Of a stretch of DNA of 64,000 bases, positions 12,071-24,608 are shown piece after piece. This stretch comes from Harmothoe impar (lineage: Eukaryota; Annelida; Polychaeta; Phyllodocida; Polynoidae). How positions within the stretch are numbered: the first letter of the stretch is position 1; every line of letters starts with the position of its first letter. Under the pieces are notes generated by a model. It was not told the DNA's origin, searched no databases, and was given only the letters and a program-made list of their open reading frames with translations. The stretch lies in assembly GCA_947462335.1 (NCBI GenBank), contig OX381706.1, positions 12,934,784-12,998,783 of the forward strand, written 5' to 3'. The position numbers and the translations under genes were made by a program.

Positions 12071-12227
12071 CTTTTACTGAGCTACCCTTTTTAACAAAAC
12101 ATTTTGCTAACTCCATCCTCTATCCATGGTAGTACAAGAAAATGTTATATTACAATGCAGGAATCTCGGTGCTGGCCTGCTTTTTGGAACATAAATAAGA
12201 TGTCTTCTCATGCACCTGACAGGCAGG

Positions 12228-12300
12228 CCTTAGTAGTGTAGTGGTTACCAGCTCAGCCTGTGGGTCAGAAGGTGGTGAGTTCAATTCACCAAAAGGCTGT
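12228..12300 (+). ncRNA. tRNA-like sequence with perfect T-arm
   Basis: A box-like TAGTGTAGTGGTTA, T-arm GGTGA-GTTCAAT-TCACC with five perfect pairs, and GCCTT/AAGGC acceptor pairing over five of seven positions. The anticodon stem does not pair well. Closest in feel to His/Asp-type tRNAs. Probably a tRNA-derived pseudogene. Confidence 0.5.
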
Positions 12301-12379
12301 AACCATTTTTAGATTTGATTTCTTCATGGATAAAACATTAGTTAACAAACCAGTAGTTCATGTCATGTCCTTTACATAG

Positions 12380-12465
12380 GTCTGCCCTGATGGCTTACCT
12401 GCTAGAACAGAGGACTGCAGGCTGGAGGGTTTGTGCTCCTCGGTTCAAATCCCAATACAAGCATG
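12380..12465 (+). ncRNA. tRNA-like sequence (B box GGTTCAAATCC)
   Basis: GGACTGCAGG in anticodon-loop position and B box GGTTCAAATCCC recall tRNA-Cys, but acceptor pairing is not evident and the middle is too long. Reported as tRNA-like only. Confidence 0.4.
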
Positions 12466-12506
12466 GTTTTAAATGAGAAACGGTTCTCATAACCTCCTGT
12501 CAGACT

Positions 12507-12578
12507 TGACCTAGTTCATATAACCTCCTGAGGAGGTTATGCACATAACCTCCTGAGGAGGTTATGTGAACTAGGTCA
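12507..12578. repeat. nested palindromes ATAACCTCCTGAGGAGGTTAT x2
   Basis: The 21-bp palindrome occurs twice, and the pair is enclosed by GACCTAGTTCA/TGAACTAGGTC, so the block can fold as one long hairpin or two short ones. Confidence 0.85.
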
Positions 12579-12714
12579 CTCCACCCAGGCTGTTCCAGGT
12601 CAGCTGGTGGTCTGAGAGAGGAGAATATGCCATATAACCTAGAGTAAGAACAATAGACCAAACACCCAGGCGGAGTATAAGTTACCTGAAACACACCTTC
12701 TTTTTTTTGGCCTA

Positions 12715-13492
12715 GTCTGGTTCAGCATCCCTGGGCCATGTATTAGATAGCCTACACCTGTATAGTTGTATGCAAAATTCAATGATGATGGGAGATGTGG
12801 CTGTCATAATTATGGTGCACAGGCCCACTAATGGTATCATTGCCATGTTTTGAGATTGTAAGAAAATAAAACCTATCTATGTTAAATACAGCAACCGTTT
12901 AGACTAGGATATTGGGCCAAGGTATACACAAACAGTCTGTTACCTTTACACACTTATCAACACGCTTTTCTGCAGCCACTTTTAACACACATTTTGGTGT
13001 AACACACCACACACTAGACACTCTTTGCCAAAAGTGTGTTGATTTCAATGGTGTGTTGCAAATGTTGTGTGTAACTCCCTATGCATGCACCTGCAACACA
13101 CTGTTCTAAGAGTGTAAACAGGGAAATGGTGTGCAAATGTGAGCATGTATGAAAACCTTAAATAAGGCACAGTTAATGTATACTTAAAGCACATCTGTAC
13201 ACTATTTTTGCTTACTCTTTTACTGAACTCATTTAACTGTCAGATAAGTTATTTAGACTGCTCGTAAAATCTTCATGCATATGTGATGAATAAGCAAAGC
13301 AATGGTCTTGCTATGCATTTCCAATATTGAGCTTTACTTTTAGCTCAAATTTTCCTAGAAAAAAACAGCTATTAAAAAAAATAGAAGTATAATGTTGACC
13401 AATTTAAATCATCATAATAACAAGAATTGCCCATCATCTGAGAATTGGAATAACAGGGAGGTGGCTTATCTACATGCTCTACTCCTATTTTA
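12715..13492. other. non-coding, no feature recognised
   Basis: AT-rich. ACAC/GTGT words recur at 12950-13110 without a clear unit. Confidence 0.4.
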
Positions 13493-13493
13493 A

Positions 13494-13702
13494 CACTTTA
13501 AGGACAGATGTCACTAAAAGATGAAATTTGTCGTCATGATGCAATGCTGCATCATGCCGACCCTTCTGGATTATCTCAACCCAGTAGGGTCGGCATGATG
13601 CTTGAATGCAGCACTGGTGAGTAATCTACTTGGTCTGCATACATGCATCATGACGACCAAGGGCATGATGCTTTAAGGCATCATGCCATCCTTAAAGGCT
13701 TA
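13494..13702. mobile_element. MITE, CCCTTTAAGG/GCATCATGC family
   Basis: Begins near TTAACACTTTAAGGACAG and ends CATCCTTAAAGGCTTAA. The interior contains the usual GTCGTCATGATGCA, CATCATGCCGACCCT and GGCATGATGCTTGAATGCAG blocks. Confidence 0.85.
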
Positions 13703-13741
13703 ATATTGTATCCTGAGGTGCATTGCCTGACAATAGTGTCA

Positions 13742-14003
13742 TGGCTGAGCTCTACAGACTTCTAATTACCATTGATCTCACTCTTTCTCATATTAGTCTC
13801 CGTGGACGTACATATACACCCCTAAGGCAAGGATAAGTTCATGGTTTATCTCTGGGAAAGCCAGGACTCATATTAAAACTGCCACTCACTTTGTCAATTC
13901 GTCTTTAATTTGTGTGAATTTAATATGACAGCTAATTTGTTTTACCGTGGCAATTTCCATATGTTTACACCCATGCTTATGGTACTCAATTAGGGTTGCT
14001 GTC
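13742..14003 (+). repeat. dispersed ~270-bp repeat, copy 2
   Basis: Counterpart of 7330-7605 (shared blocks listed there). Followed by non-coding sequence to 14545 in which I see no feature. Confidence 0.7.
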
Positions 14004-14545
14004 CATTGGGGAATATTAATGCTGAAGAGATGGTCTGAGTCGCAATACAGCCGGTTATTTGTCTCCAATATACTGCTAATGAGCATGGAAATGATTCATG
14101 CCTATCTTAGAAAATTAATATCACACGGGTCGCAGGATGTCAGCACCTAAATTTTAAACCAATAGGCATCCTACATAAAGAGTATATTCCGCTGATGTGA
14201 ATGCATCGCCAAACCTTTGTTCTGTTGAAAGTTCACAATGCTCAACATATGGATAACGTCTCGGCTAAACCGAAGGATTCATGGCAAATTTACATAAGCA
14301 AAATGCACCTTAATAGCATGAACATACACCCACACTTAATTTGAGGAATGGAAAATTAACTACATTCGGTATGTCATGATAAATGTCGTAATATATGTTG
14401 CTTCAGATGTCCATCACATTTAAGAAAGGTTATGATTATGATGAATACGGCTGGTAACTTCTGCACAGCTGAATCCATATTCAAAGGAATCACACAGGTC
14501 TCTGACAAAAAGGTGTCACCTGGATGAGCAACAATAGGTGAGAGT

Positions 14546-15010
14546 CAAGGGGTCTTCATGGGTCACAAAAGGTGTTTTCTGATTGGCTGGTTCCCTTACA
14601 AGGGAAGTCAACCAGGCGCAGAAACGCTTCCTGATTGGCCGACCCGGCCGATTAGTCTCCTCGGGGGGCCTGGCACTGTCTGCGTGCACAAGGTTCCCTT
14701 TTTGGGGTTCCTTTTGTTATTTCAGATTCAAAGCCATAGCTTGGCCATGTCTGGGTGGGCTGGCACACCAGTGGGCCTACTAGTAGGAGTGTTTGCTGCG
14801 TCCATGAACACAAACCCAACACGCTAGCTGCCCGCAAAGCCCATAAACAGCAGCGGCTTGTTCAATGCAGGATGCTAAACTGCCAAAAGGAGACGGCTAT
14901 TCAGCAACCCTCTTCCTGGGGCTTCCCCCTTAAGGACTGGGCCTGTGGAGGGGAGGCGCCAATAAAAGGGCACCATATGGGGATGGTGAATAGGAAAGGG
15001 ACAAGAATTT
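14546..15010 (+). repeat. duplicated block, copy 2
   Basis: Counterpart of 8393-9000, without the MITE. It abuts copy B of the 2-kb duplication, suggesting the original duplicated unit was larger than either segment. Several overlapping ORFs on both strands are shadows of GC-rich sequence. Confidence 0.75.
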
Positions 15011-15023
15011 AAAAAAAGGAAAC

Positions 15024-16930
<1,907 letters not shown>

Positions 16931-17399
16931 CCCTCTGAAGAAATCCAAAAGGAATTAAAAAGTGGGTTTCGGAAAAGACCACCTTCGTGGAAAAGGGCGC
17001 AGACCACTACATAAATGTTGGCATTCAAGCCAAGATTGAACTGTTTTAAGTCACACTTCAAGTATCTTTGATTCCAGTAAATGCCACCCTAAGCCATTTA
17101 AATGTAATCGTGATCTTTCTGTGACATTTTCATATTATAAACTGAACCTAAAGACACTTAAAGAGTGACTTTAAGCCATAAAAATGTTAGGTTAAATGCC
17201 AATGTTAATGCAGTAACAGTAACACATGCTGGGTACAGCACTCAGGTAATTGGCCAATCTCACATTCCCTCCCCATGTTACCTCTGTAATTGGCTGATAC
17301 TTATATCATCAATCATGCTACAGATAAGCCGTAACTGGTACCAGCTGGGTGGTCAACAAGGTATCTGGTATGAGGGGTTGGGTCCCTGGCCTGATGATT

Positions 17400-17530
17400 C
17401 TTAACCCTTTAAGCCTAGGGTAGTGATTCAAAGCCCTATGCTCCTTTGTGAGCATGATGCTTGAATGGTGTAAAATGCATTAATACAGCACCAGTGACTC
17501 ACCAATGCTTCATCAATCCATAATAATCAA
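17400..17530. repeat. partial GCATCATGC-family element
   Basis: Left end TTAACCCTTTAAGCC is followed by GAGCATGATGCTTGAATG and CAGTGACTCACCAATGCTTCATCAAT. No matching right end, so truncated. 16931-17399 and 17531-18119 show nothing further except AAATGCNAATGTTAATGCAGT near 17195, part of a dispersed repeat also seen at 45237, 41771 and 50933. Confidence 0.55.
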
Positions 17531-18119
17531 TCCATAATATAATAAAGCGTCCTGGAAGAAAAAATTGTCAAAGACTTATTTGTTCATAGCTTTAAGTCCT
17601 CTTTCGTGTACACATTAATGCTGAAACACTATAATTGCCATTAGGATAGGGTTAGTGAAATCAGTACATTCTTTGATTCTGGAACGGATTTGTTGTGTTT
17701 TGGAACAAAATTGTGTACATCAGATGAGTTGGTGTGTGATATCATTAGACTTCACCGCTACTAATTTACATATAAACATATCGGGGATAACACATATATC
17801 AGGGATTTCATGTATCCAATTCTCATCTACTATTATACATGTATAGACTTGTAGGCTACTACCAACAGTGGCCACTGTGTGGCACTCTGCTACCACTATT
17901 GTCTATGTAAGAGCCCACACTGCAGTCCCCTGCACTCTGGTTGGTACTGCAGTGCTATTAACATCTACACGTATTATGGAATAAACACAACTACACACCT
18001 AATTGCCAACTATTATCGTCACTTAGTTCATGCATGGCATCGTAGCAGATCATTGACATAATGATGGCCGGATATGACAGGTGAAGTGTATAAATGTAGC
18101 ACTGGTTACATCACAGACA

Positions 18120-18445
18120 TACCGTATTCAACGTAATAAGCGCCCTGTGCACTTAAAATATTATTTTAAGTGAAAAAATCCCCCTCAAATATTCATTCTA
18201 ATAAGTGCTCACCCATGGCTGTCATATACTCAGTGGCATTTAGAAGGCTTCTTACACCCTTGATACTTCACACTTGGCTTGACCTTAATACCTGTATAGG
18301 TGTGAAGTGCTCCATGTTACACACAGGTGAGAAAATCAGCAACAATATCGCAAAAACAAATAAACAAAATCTTGGAAAAATCTGAAAAACTGGTGGGGGG
18401 GGGGTGCTTATTATAGGGAGGGCACTTATTACGTTGAATGAGGTA
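18120..18445. mobile_element. 326-bp MITE with ATTCAACGTAATAAG ends
   Basis: Left ATTCAACGTAATAAGCGCCCT is the near-perfect reverse complement of right AGGGCACTTATTACGTTGAAT, extending outward to TACC/GGTA. A G-run (18393-18404) lies inside. Non-coding, non-autonomous. Confidence 0.85.
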
Positions 18446-18939
18446 ATCTAAAAGCCCCATCCCTTAGTCTGTAGTGGCTACAGCAAACAAACAGATATTT
18501 ATCTATCCCATTTGTCTCATGACACACTTCTATTGCTCGTACACACTCACCTTTTACAGTTTTACAGAGAGATGTCGCCTATATTGAAATTATTCCTTGC
18601 ACGTTTTGCCGCGTCATCCTCACTGAGCTGCCATCTGCAGCTTCTTCTAAGTAACATTGACCCTTCTCGTTATCTCTTATCCCGAGCGTATTTACCGCAC
18701 ACTCCACTCACTTTCGCTGGTCTAGATGTAGCCCAACCAGTGTTATATGGATTCTGCATCATCAAGTCTTCATAGTATGGAGCAGCCACACCTAGGCGAT
18801 GCAGGGTGTATATGTCAGATGTTACACCACAGATGATCTAAATGCCCCGGCCCTTAGCCTTTAGTGGCCATCCGAGGTTGGTCATAAGGACATTGGTCAG
18901 GCATGACAAAGTGCTATTTAAGAATGACTGAGGCAAGAC

Positions 18940-19035
18940 AATGTATTTGACTAATGCCTTACTCAATAGGACTAAAATGGAAAGAGTAAGGTGGATTGGT
19001 TAGTACTGACCAACCTGACAATAATACCTAATCTA
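18940..19035 (-). repeat. dispersed repeat, also at 37260-37470 and 43840-43990
   Basis: On the minus strand it shares TTGGTCAGTACTGAC, CCTTA and GAGTAAGGCATTAGTC blocks with the two later copies. Family unknown. Confidence 0.6.
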
Positions 19036-19114
19036 GCTTGGTTGTATAGGGAGCCAAAAATGTCTGACTTTGTAAGGCTCTATACTGAGATACTGGTCGT
19101 ATAGAGAACCAAAG

Positions 19115-19262
19115 AAGGTGCACCTTATTGACACATTATTTCCTTCTAGTAGAAGACTTTTATCAGTGTTATCAGCTGGTGGCAGGAGGTGGGGACCAGG
19201 GCCCGGGGCCCCAGGACCACCAGGGGACATGATAAACCCTTCTATGCATGATAACTTAGCCT
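19115..19262 (+). repeat. ~150-bp repeat, inverted copy at 34893-35043
   Basis: Contains CAGGAGGTGGGGACCAGGGC and a GGGGACATGATAAACCCTTC block; both occur reverse-complemented at 34893-35043 with few differences. The two copies lie ~15.8 kb apart in opposite orientation. Confidence 0.85.
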
Positions 19263-19402
19263 CTGCTCTAGCCTACTGGTATTATATGCCATAAAGGTCT
19301 TATACCTGACTAGCGTGTGCCCCTAGCCTTTGGGGGTGAGGTCTATTTCTCAAAATCCAAAAGTAGGGGGAGGAAGTCGGGTCGAGAGTACTTTTGGTTA
19401 AT

Positions 19403-19495
19403 TGGTGGGGGTGGGGGTGGGGGGGAGGAGGTAGTTCGGGAAAAGATTCCTGTTTTTGTGAAATCGAACAACCCCCCCCCACCCCCCCCCCCCCA
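19403..19495. repeat. G-rich then C-rich tracts
   Basis: GGGGGTGGGGGTGGGGGGG at ~19407-19427 is followed by two C-runs at 19472-19494. The G side fits a G-quadruplex motif and the two tracts could pair. The 69-aa and 60-aa ORFs across it are low-complexity artefacts. Confidence 0.8.
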
Positions 19496-20019
19496 AGCTA
19501 GTCATATGAGACTTGGCCCAAGATAGAGATCATGGGAGAGGCATGTTTTTTTCAGGGTTTCTCCTAATTTTTATTTACCCTCTCACCTTAATAATGAGTG
19601 GGTTTACACGACAAGGTTTGGTCTAAAGTAGGCTTAAGGCCTGGTACTTCTTAAGTTTAGGCCTAGGCCTACACATTTTATGCTTGATTTAAATGTCCAG
19701 CAGGTCTACCTGCAGGCATATTTAGGCCTACTTTTTCTTCTTGTATCTAGAATAATTAAACCATGTGAGGGAACTCTAGGTAGGAACTACGATCCTAAAA
19801 ATTATGATATTATGTATTTTACATTTACAGCAGGCAGATCTCATTATTAGAATTATGAAACCTACACATTGAATCTGGCAGATTCCACTCATGAGATCTC
19901 ATCTGCCTGCTGTATGCCCACTCTGTTGTATTTGGGGTGTTTAGAAGCCAAGTCTGACCCGTGCTAGAATAGGCCTACAGCCGTACGTAGGTCCTTCACG
20001 GCCGCATGGCACCAACACA

Positions 20020-20105
20020 CGTAGCCCCAGGATGTATAGCCCCATGACTCCTGGCCCCAGTGATGTGGAGCCCCAAAAGTGATAGCCCCAGGACTAAAGG
20101 CCCCG
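20020..20105. repeat. GGCCCCA/AGCCCCA word repeats
   Basis: TAGCCCCA, GGCCCCA and GAGCCCCA recur at ~15-bp spacing. A similar field of TAGGCCC words lies at 23030-23140. Looks like a degenerate minisatellite. Confidence 0.6.
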
Positions 20106-21365
20106 CTATCCATGGTTTGTCCTGATGTGTCCATCATGTGTCCGTCATGTGCCCATGATTAACTCAAATCCACAAATTTGCTATTGGACATGTCACGGAA
20201 ATCACGGACATGTCACATACATCACAGGGGCCCTTGATGAGGGAGTCCCCATGTCGCATGTCGGACTTAAGAAATGCCCCATGTCCCATGTCACTAAAGA
20301 AAACCCCATGTCGCTAGTCTTAGTGTCACTATCTGACTATTAAGAGTTTGAATATCCGTGATCAAACATACTAATAAGTCATATGCATATTCCTCAATGT
20401 CCTTTTAAAAAAATGATTTATCATCATTTTATTTTAGCCGAGATACAAATTGGTCCCAAACCGTAGCTCTCCTACATAGGAAAACTGGAGGCCGAGGGAA
20501 GAAGGGAAAATATGTGTTTGCACCATCATGCGAAATATTATGCTTAAGCTTGGTTGCCCACATGGAGCAATTTTGAAATTTTTCAGAATAAAATGCTGGT
20601 GAGTTTTGAGCGCATATAATATATGTTAAAAGCTATGAGGCTATTCACAGTCATGTCACTAAGGCTAATGTCGAATGTGGGACTAAATAAATGCCCCATG
20701 TCCAATGACACTAGTATAGCCATGTCCCATGTCGATTTTAAGAAATGGCCATGTCGCCATATCGGATTTAAGAAATGGCTATGTCGTAATATCGAATTTA
20801 GGGGTCTAGGGCCATATCACGGACATGTCACAGACATAACAGACATCACAGACATGTCGCGGACATAATATTATGATGGACAAAACACCTTTAGGCTGAT
20901 GTACATGCATGTCCATGACATGTCTGTGACATGTCCGTGAGTTTAGTATTTTGAGTTTTAAAACTTTTTCATTTGCACATCACAACAGTGGTCTCCCTGT
21001 TTTGCAACAAGTCTGTCCATCATGTGTCCGTCATGTGTCCAGCAAATATCTATAGATATGTTCCTTTAAAACCTTCATCTTTTTTTTCAACTCTGTCTAT
21101 GATGTGTCCGCGATATGTCCATTTTGTATCCATCATGTGTCCATCACATGTCTATAGATGTTGTACTTTTAAATTTCTTTTTTTGCAAGTCTGTCCATCA
21201 TGTGTCCGTCATATGTCCGTCAAACTTCTTTTTTTTTCAAGTCTGTGATGTGTCTGTGATGTGTCCATGATGTGTCCATCATCTGTTCATCATGTGTCCA
21301 TCATCTGTCTGTCCGGGCTGTCTGTCCACATATGACAAACATGACGGACATATGATGGACAAACC
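20105..21365. repeat. ATGTGTCCRTS / GACATGTCAC repeat field
   Basis: Dozens of copies of TGTCC(A/G)TCATGTG occur on the plus strand (20115-20150, 20995-21320) with many reverse-orientation relatives (GGACATGTCACGGACAT, 20180-20230, 20815-20870), so the region can form many alternative hairpins. Related GACATGG words recur at 21590-21660 and 48745-48800. ORFs here (72-172 aa) follow the repeat. Confidence 0.7.
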
Positions 21366-23897
21366 CCTTGAGGATGACACACATGTATGTATATGGGAGG
21401 GGGGCCTTTGGACAGGGGGCTACGTATATTTGGGGCTATATGTGGTGGGGCCAGATGCCCTATAGATCCCGTTGTAGGTACTGCAGAATCTGCCGGCAGA
21501 GTGCCACCATCCCGCACCAGCACATAGCACGTGGGTGAGCCAGTAGCCTGTGCAGTAAACTGACATGGGGAGTATAAGTTGATAAAGTGATAGTGACATG
21601 GGACATGAACATTTCTTAAAATCGATAGGGTGACATGGCCATTTGGACATGGGAACCGGGACACTCCCATCCAGACCCCAATTGCATGACAATGGTAACC
21701 AGGGCAGGGTGGAGGTGGCCCCGGGACTTCAATCCCCCGCCAATGTGTTGGCGGGAAGAGCATCAGCTCAGGCCACTCTTGGGCTCTAGGTAGACTTGCA
21801 CTAATCATTCATATTTATACATTGTATTTTATTATAAAGTGAAACAATCACATTTTTCCCACGAAGTGTTTTAAACTGTGCTATTAGATTGGCCTAAGCT
21901 TGGCCGTTCAGTCATTTCAAAATCGAATTTAGGGATATTCCTCCTGTATAACATGTATGAATGCAACTCTGGTGAGTCTACTCCCCATAGTTGAATTTAT
22001 GCATCATGCCGAACCTTTGTTTGTGACTGTAGATAGAATTCGTCTGAAAGGGTCAATGGATGTTATAACGCTCTAAACTAGTCATTAGTTGTCCATTTTT
22101 ATCATCATCTGCCCTTAATAACCCGTTTTTATTCAAGTTTGGATTTTGAGAAATGCCCCCCCCCCCCCCCCACTGCGCCTGTGAAATCACGCGTGGTCAG
22201 TGTGAGCATCTAAATGGACCATATTTTATTATCACTCCCCCCCAACACCACTGAGGCTTTTCCTGTTATGCCCCCCCCCCCTCCAAGGGCCTGTCTTTTT
22301 ATCATGACCTCCATATCCACCAAGTCCCCCTGCTGCCAATATATGACTCGGCCCTTGTACACTGATCACTGCATTAGAATGCCTACGAAAATCGTCTGCT
22401 GGTTTTAATAATCGCTAGTCTTGTATAAGGGTAAAGGTGCTAGGGGTAGAACATAGTCTTCAAGTATATCTTAAACACTGAAAACAGATTTTGAAGCGGG
22501 GAGGGGGTCGTTTTCCAGGTGAGTTGGCGACCTGGTACAATAATTTAAGCAACTTAAATGGCGACTTTTAGACAAATTTGCACCTTTTCATGATCGATGT
22601 GCGACTGTTACTCACAAAAATCTAAAAGTTTGTTTCTTTTTTGAGAGTGAAATCACAAGCTTCTCTCATACGGGTGTAGTCCCAGCAAAATCGCGGCAAT
22701 GGATCAGCGCCTTTTTTTGCGAAAGTTACTATCATAGGAAATATGAATGGTGTTTTATGATATTTACATTTATATTCATACAGGACATTAGTATTTGTAG
22801 CCAGAGCAATCACACAGATCATGTGGATTTTTCTGTAAATCATGTATCATTTTCCTATCACTTAAATGGCATAGATCTTACACGTTCACATTAGGTATGT
22901 GCTGCCACCTAGTGTGAAGTGTCAGACATGAGGAATATCTTCAATTTTGACCGTAACCAATACATCTAAAATCGTTATATTTTCTCGCCTGATCAGTGCA
23001 TGGAGCAGTGAGTGAGTGAGGAATTACGGACATTAGTCCCCTAGAAAGCAGGCCCCTAGTGATTAGGCCCCTGGCCGCTAGGCCCTATGTAATAAGGCGT
23101 GGAAGGACATTAGGCCCTGGAGGACACCAAGCCCCGTTACATCACATTTACGTCATATTTACATCATTATACGTCATATTTTGATACTATTTTATCAGTA
23201 ATGGTAAAGGGCCTCCTTGACCTGAGGTTGACCTGAGGGGCCTGATTACCAAGGGTCTGAATGACAGGAGTAGGAGGAGAAGGGATAGTGGGAGGTATCT
23301 ATTACTATGGCCCACAATGGCTACATAGGAGCCTAGACTTGTTTCCGGGGGGGGGGGGCTCCCTATCTTTTCTATAGTACATTATTTGTGAACATCACCT
23401 CGAATTTGGTACCCTTAACAAGGGTGGAAAATCAACAAAATAACACCTCTTTCACAGGAAACTCAGCAAACAAACATACCCTAATGATAGTTGACGCTGG
23501 AAAATATAAGCTGCTTGGTCTGAAGAAATCTACCCTAATCTTTGGTAAACAATACACTCATATGATAGCAAGGAAAATGTCCCTTATGAAGTGTCAAATG
23601 CGTATGTTTAAAAGAAAAGACCAGCGTGATTATATATATATGTGGCCTTCGGTAGTACTGGCATTGATTAGCAGTATTCGGACATATATACATTATATCA
23701 AAGTCTGCACCATGTAGCAATAAACATGAAAAGAAATATCTAGAGCACTAGTGACGTCACAAGAGAACAAAAATGAGCCCGGTCATACAGAGCCTATGTA
23801 AATACAAAATATTCAACTACCATTCATGATGCATTAAACAGCCAATGCACAATGATAGACTGGAGGCGGAATCTCAAATGAAGCCCAGAAATCACTT
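21366..23897. other. non-coding; C/G-runs and weak repeats
   Basis: Contains long C-runs (22157-22173, 22269-22281), a G-run (23347-23358) and the TAGGCCC field (23030-23140). The 109-aa ORF at 23388-23717 resembles nothing known and is opposed by a minus-strand ORF. No gene called. Confidence 0.5.
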
Positions 23898-24608
23898 TAG
23901 GAGGAACGGAATGTTACAGGGTGGCATCCATGCCAGACTTGAAATATAACACCTACTGAACATATTTAGGGTGGATGCCACGCACAGAAATGGATTTTCA
24001 GGTAATTAGGGCTCGATAAAGGCGGCCATTAGCCAAATTTACTATTTTTGCAATATCATTAGGAATAATGATGGTAGACATGTGATTAGGGTGTCTAAAT
24101 CCACATTTTCTGGGTCAAGGAACACACTGGAAGCATTATCTTTAGTCTCCTCAGCTTATTTTGCCCCTTATAGGCTTAGGGTAGGCCTAAATGAACCAAA
24201 TTCTCAGTTTTCTTTACGTGTGCCATTCTTATTATCACACTTTTATTAATGCAGCAGGAAAACACTTCCAACCAGGGTCTTTATATTCATCTTTGTCTCT
24301 GTAGATATCTAGCTAGATAGTTTATTAAAATAGCTATAATAAGAATATAGGCTCGACGTGCCTAACACATACTTGGGGATCCTTTAACGGAAGCCATCAC
24401 AAAATGAATGTGGTGTAAAATGATGAAAGTTTATCCACAATGCTTTTATTCAGCACACCTGGTCTATTTAACAATTGTGATATTGTGAAAGGCTTATATC
24501 AAGATCTATCTAAGTCTATAACTTATCCAAAGTTCTAAAACCTGTAGCACCATAATGTTTCAATTCTGCGAGGGTTATTAGCAAATGATTTGGACACTGT
24601 CTGACACA
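23898..24608 (+). repeat. left terminal inverted repeat
   Basis: Reverse complement of 27061-27769. Its inner boundary is the GTCTGACACA just before the gene remnant. Confidence 0.9.

Larger units (their letters stand above)
11515..12105. repeat. tandem duplication, two ~300-bp units
   Basis: The unit beginning CTCACTTATACTCCACCCACC at ~11515 repeats at ~11811, each running through a palindromic T-arm, then a tRNA-like A box and B box, and ending TTTTACTGAGCTACC before a T-run. Identity is high with few substitutions, so the duplication is fairly recent. Confidence 0.9.
11128..12714. mobile_element. inverted-repeat-bounded composite with tRNA-like array
   Basis: The ends match in opposite orientation: TAGGCCAAAGAAAAGGGTGT followed by GTTTCAGGTAAC at left, and GTTACCTGAAACACACC followed by a T-run and GGCCTA at right. 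Between them lie a 41-bp-stem hairpin (11419-11513), two tandem ~300-bp units with tRNA-like segments, two more tRNA-like sequences and a nested palindrome pair (12507-12578). No protein gene is visible. A related end pair appears near 44365-44600, so this may be one of a family of large non-autonomous elements that gathered SINE-like tRNA sequences. Confidence 0.65.

Noticed and set aside
11990..12470. Functional tRNA genes
   Set aside because: A and B boxes are recognisable but acceptor and anticodon stems do not pair well; more likely tRNA-derived SINE parts or pseudogenes.
21290..21808. 172-aa minus-strand ORF
   Set aside because: Starts inside the GTCC repeat field and is Pro/Cys/His-rich low-complexity sequence without family resemblance.
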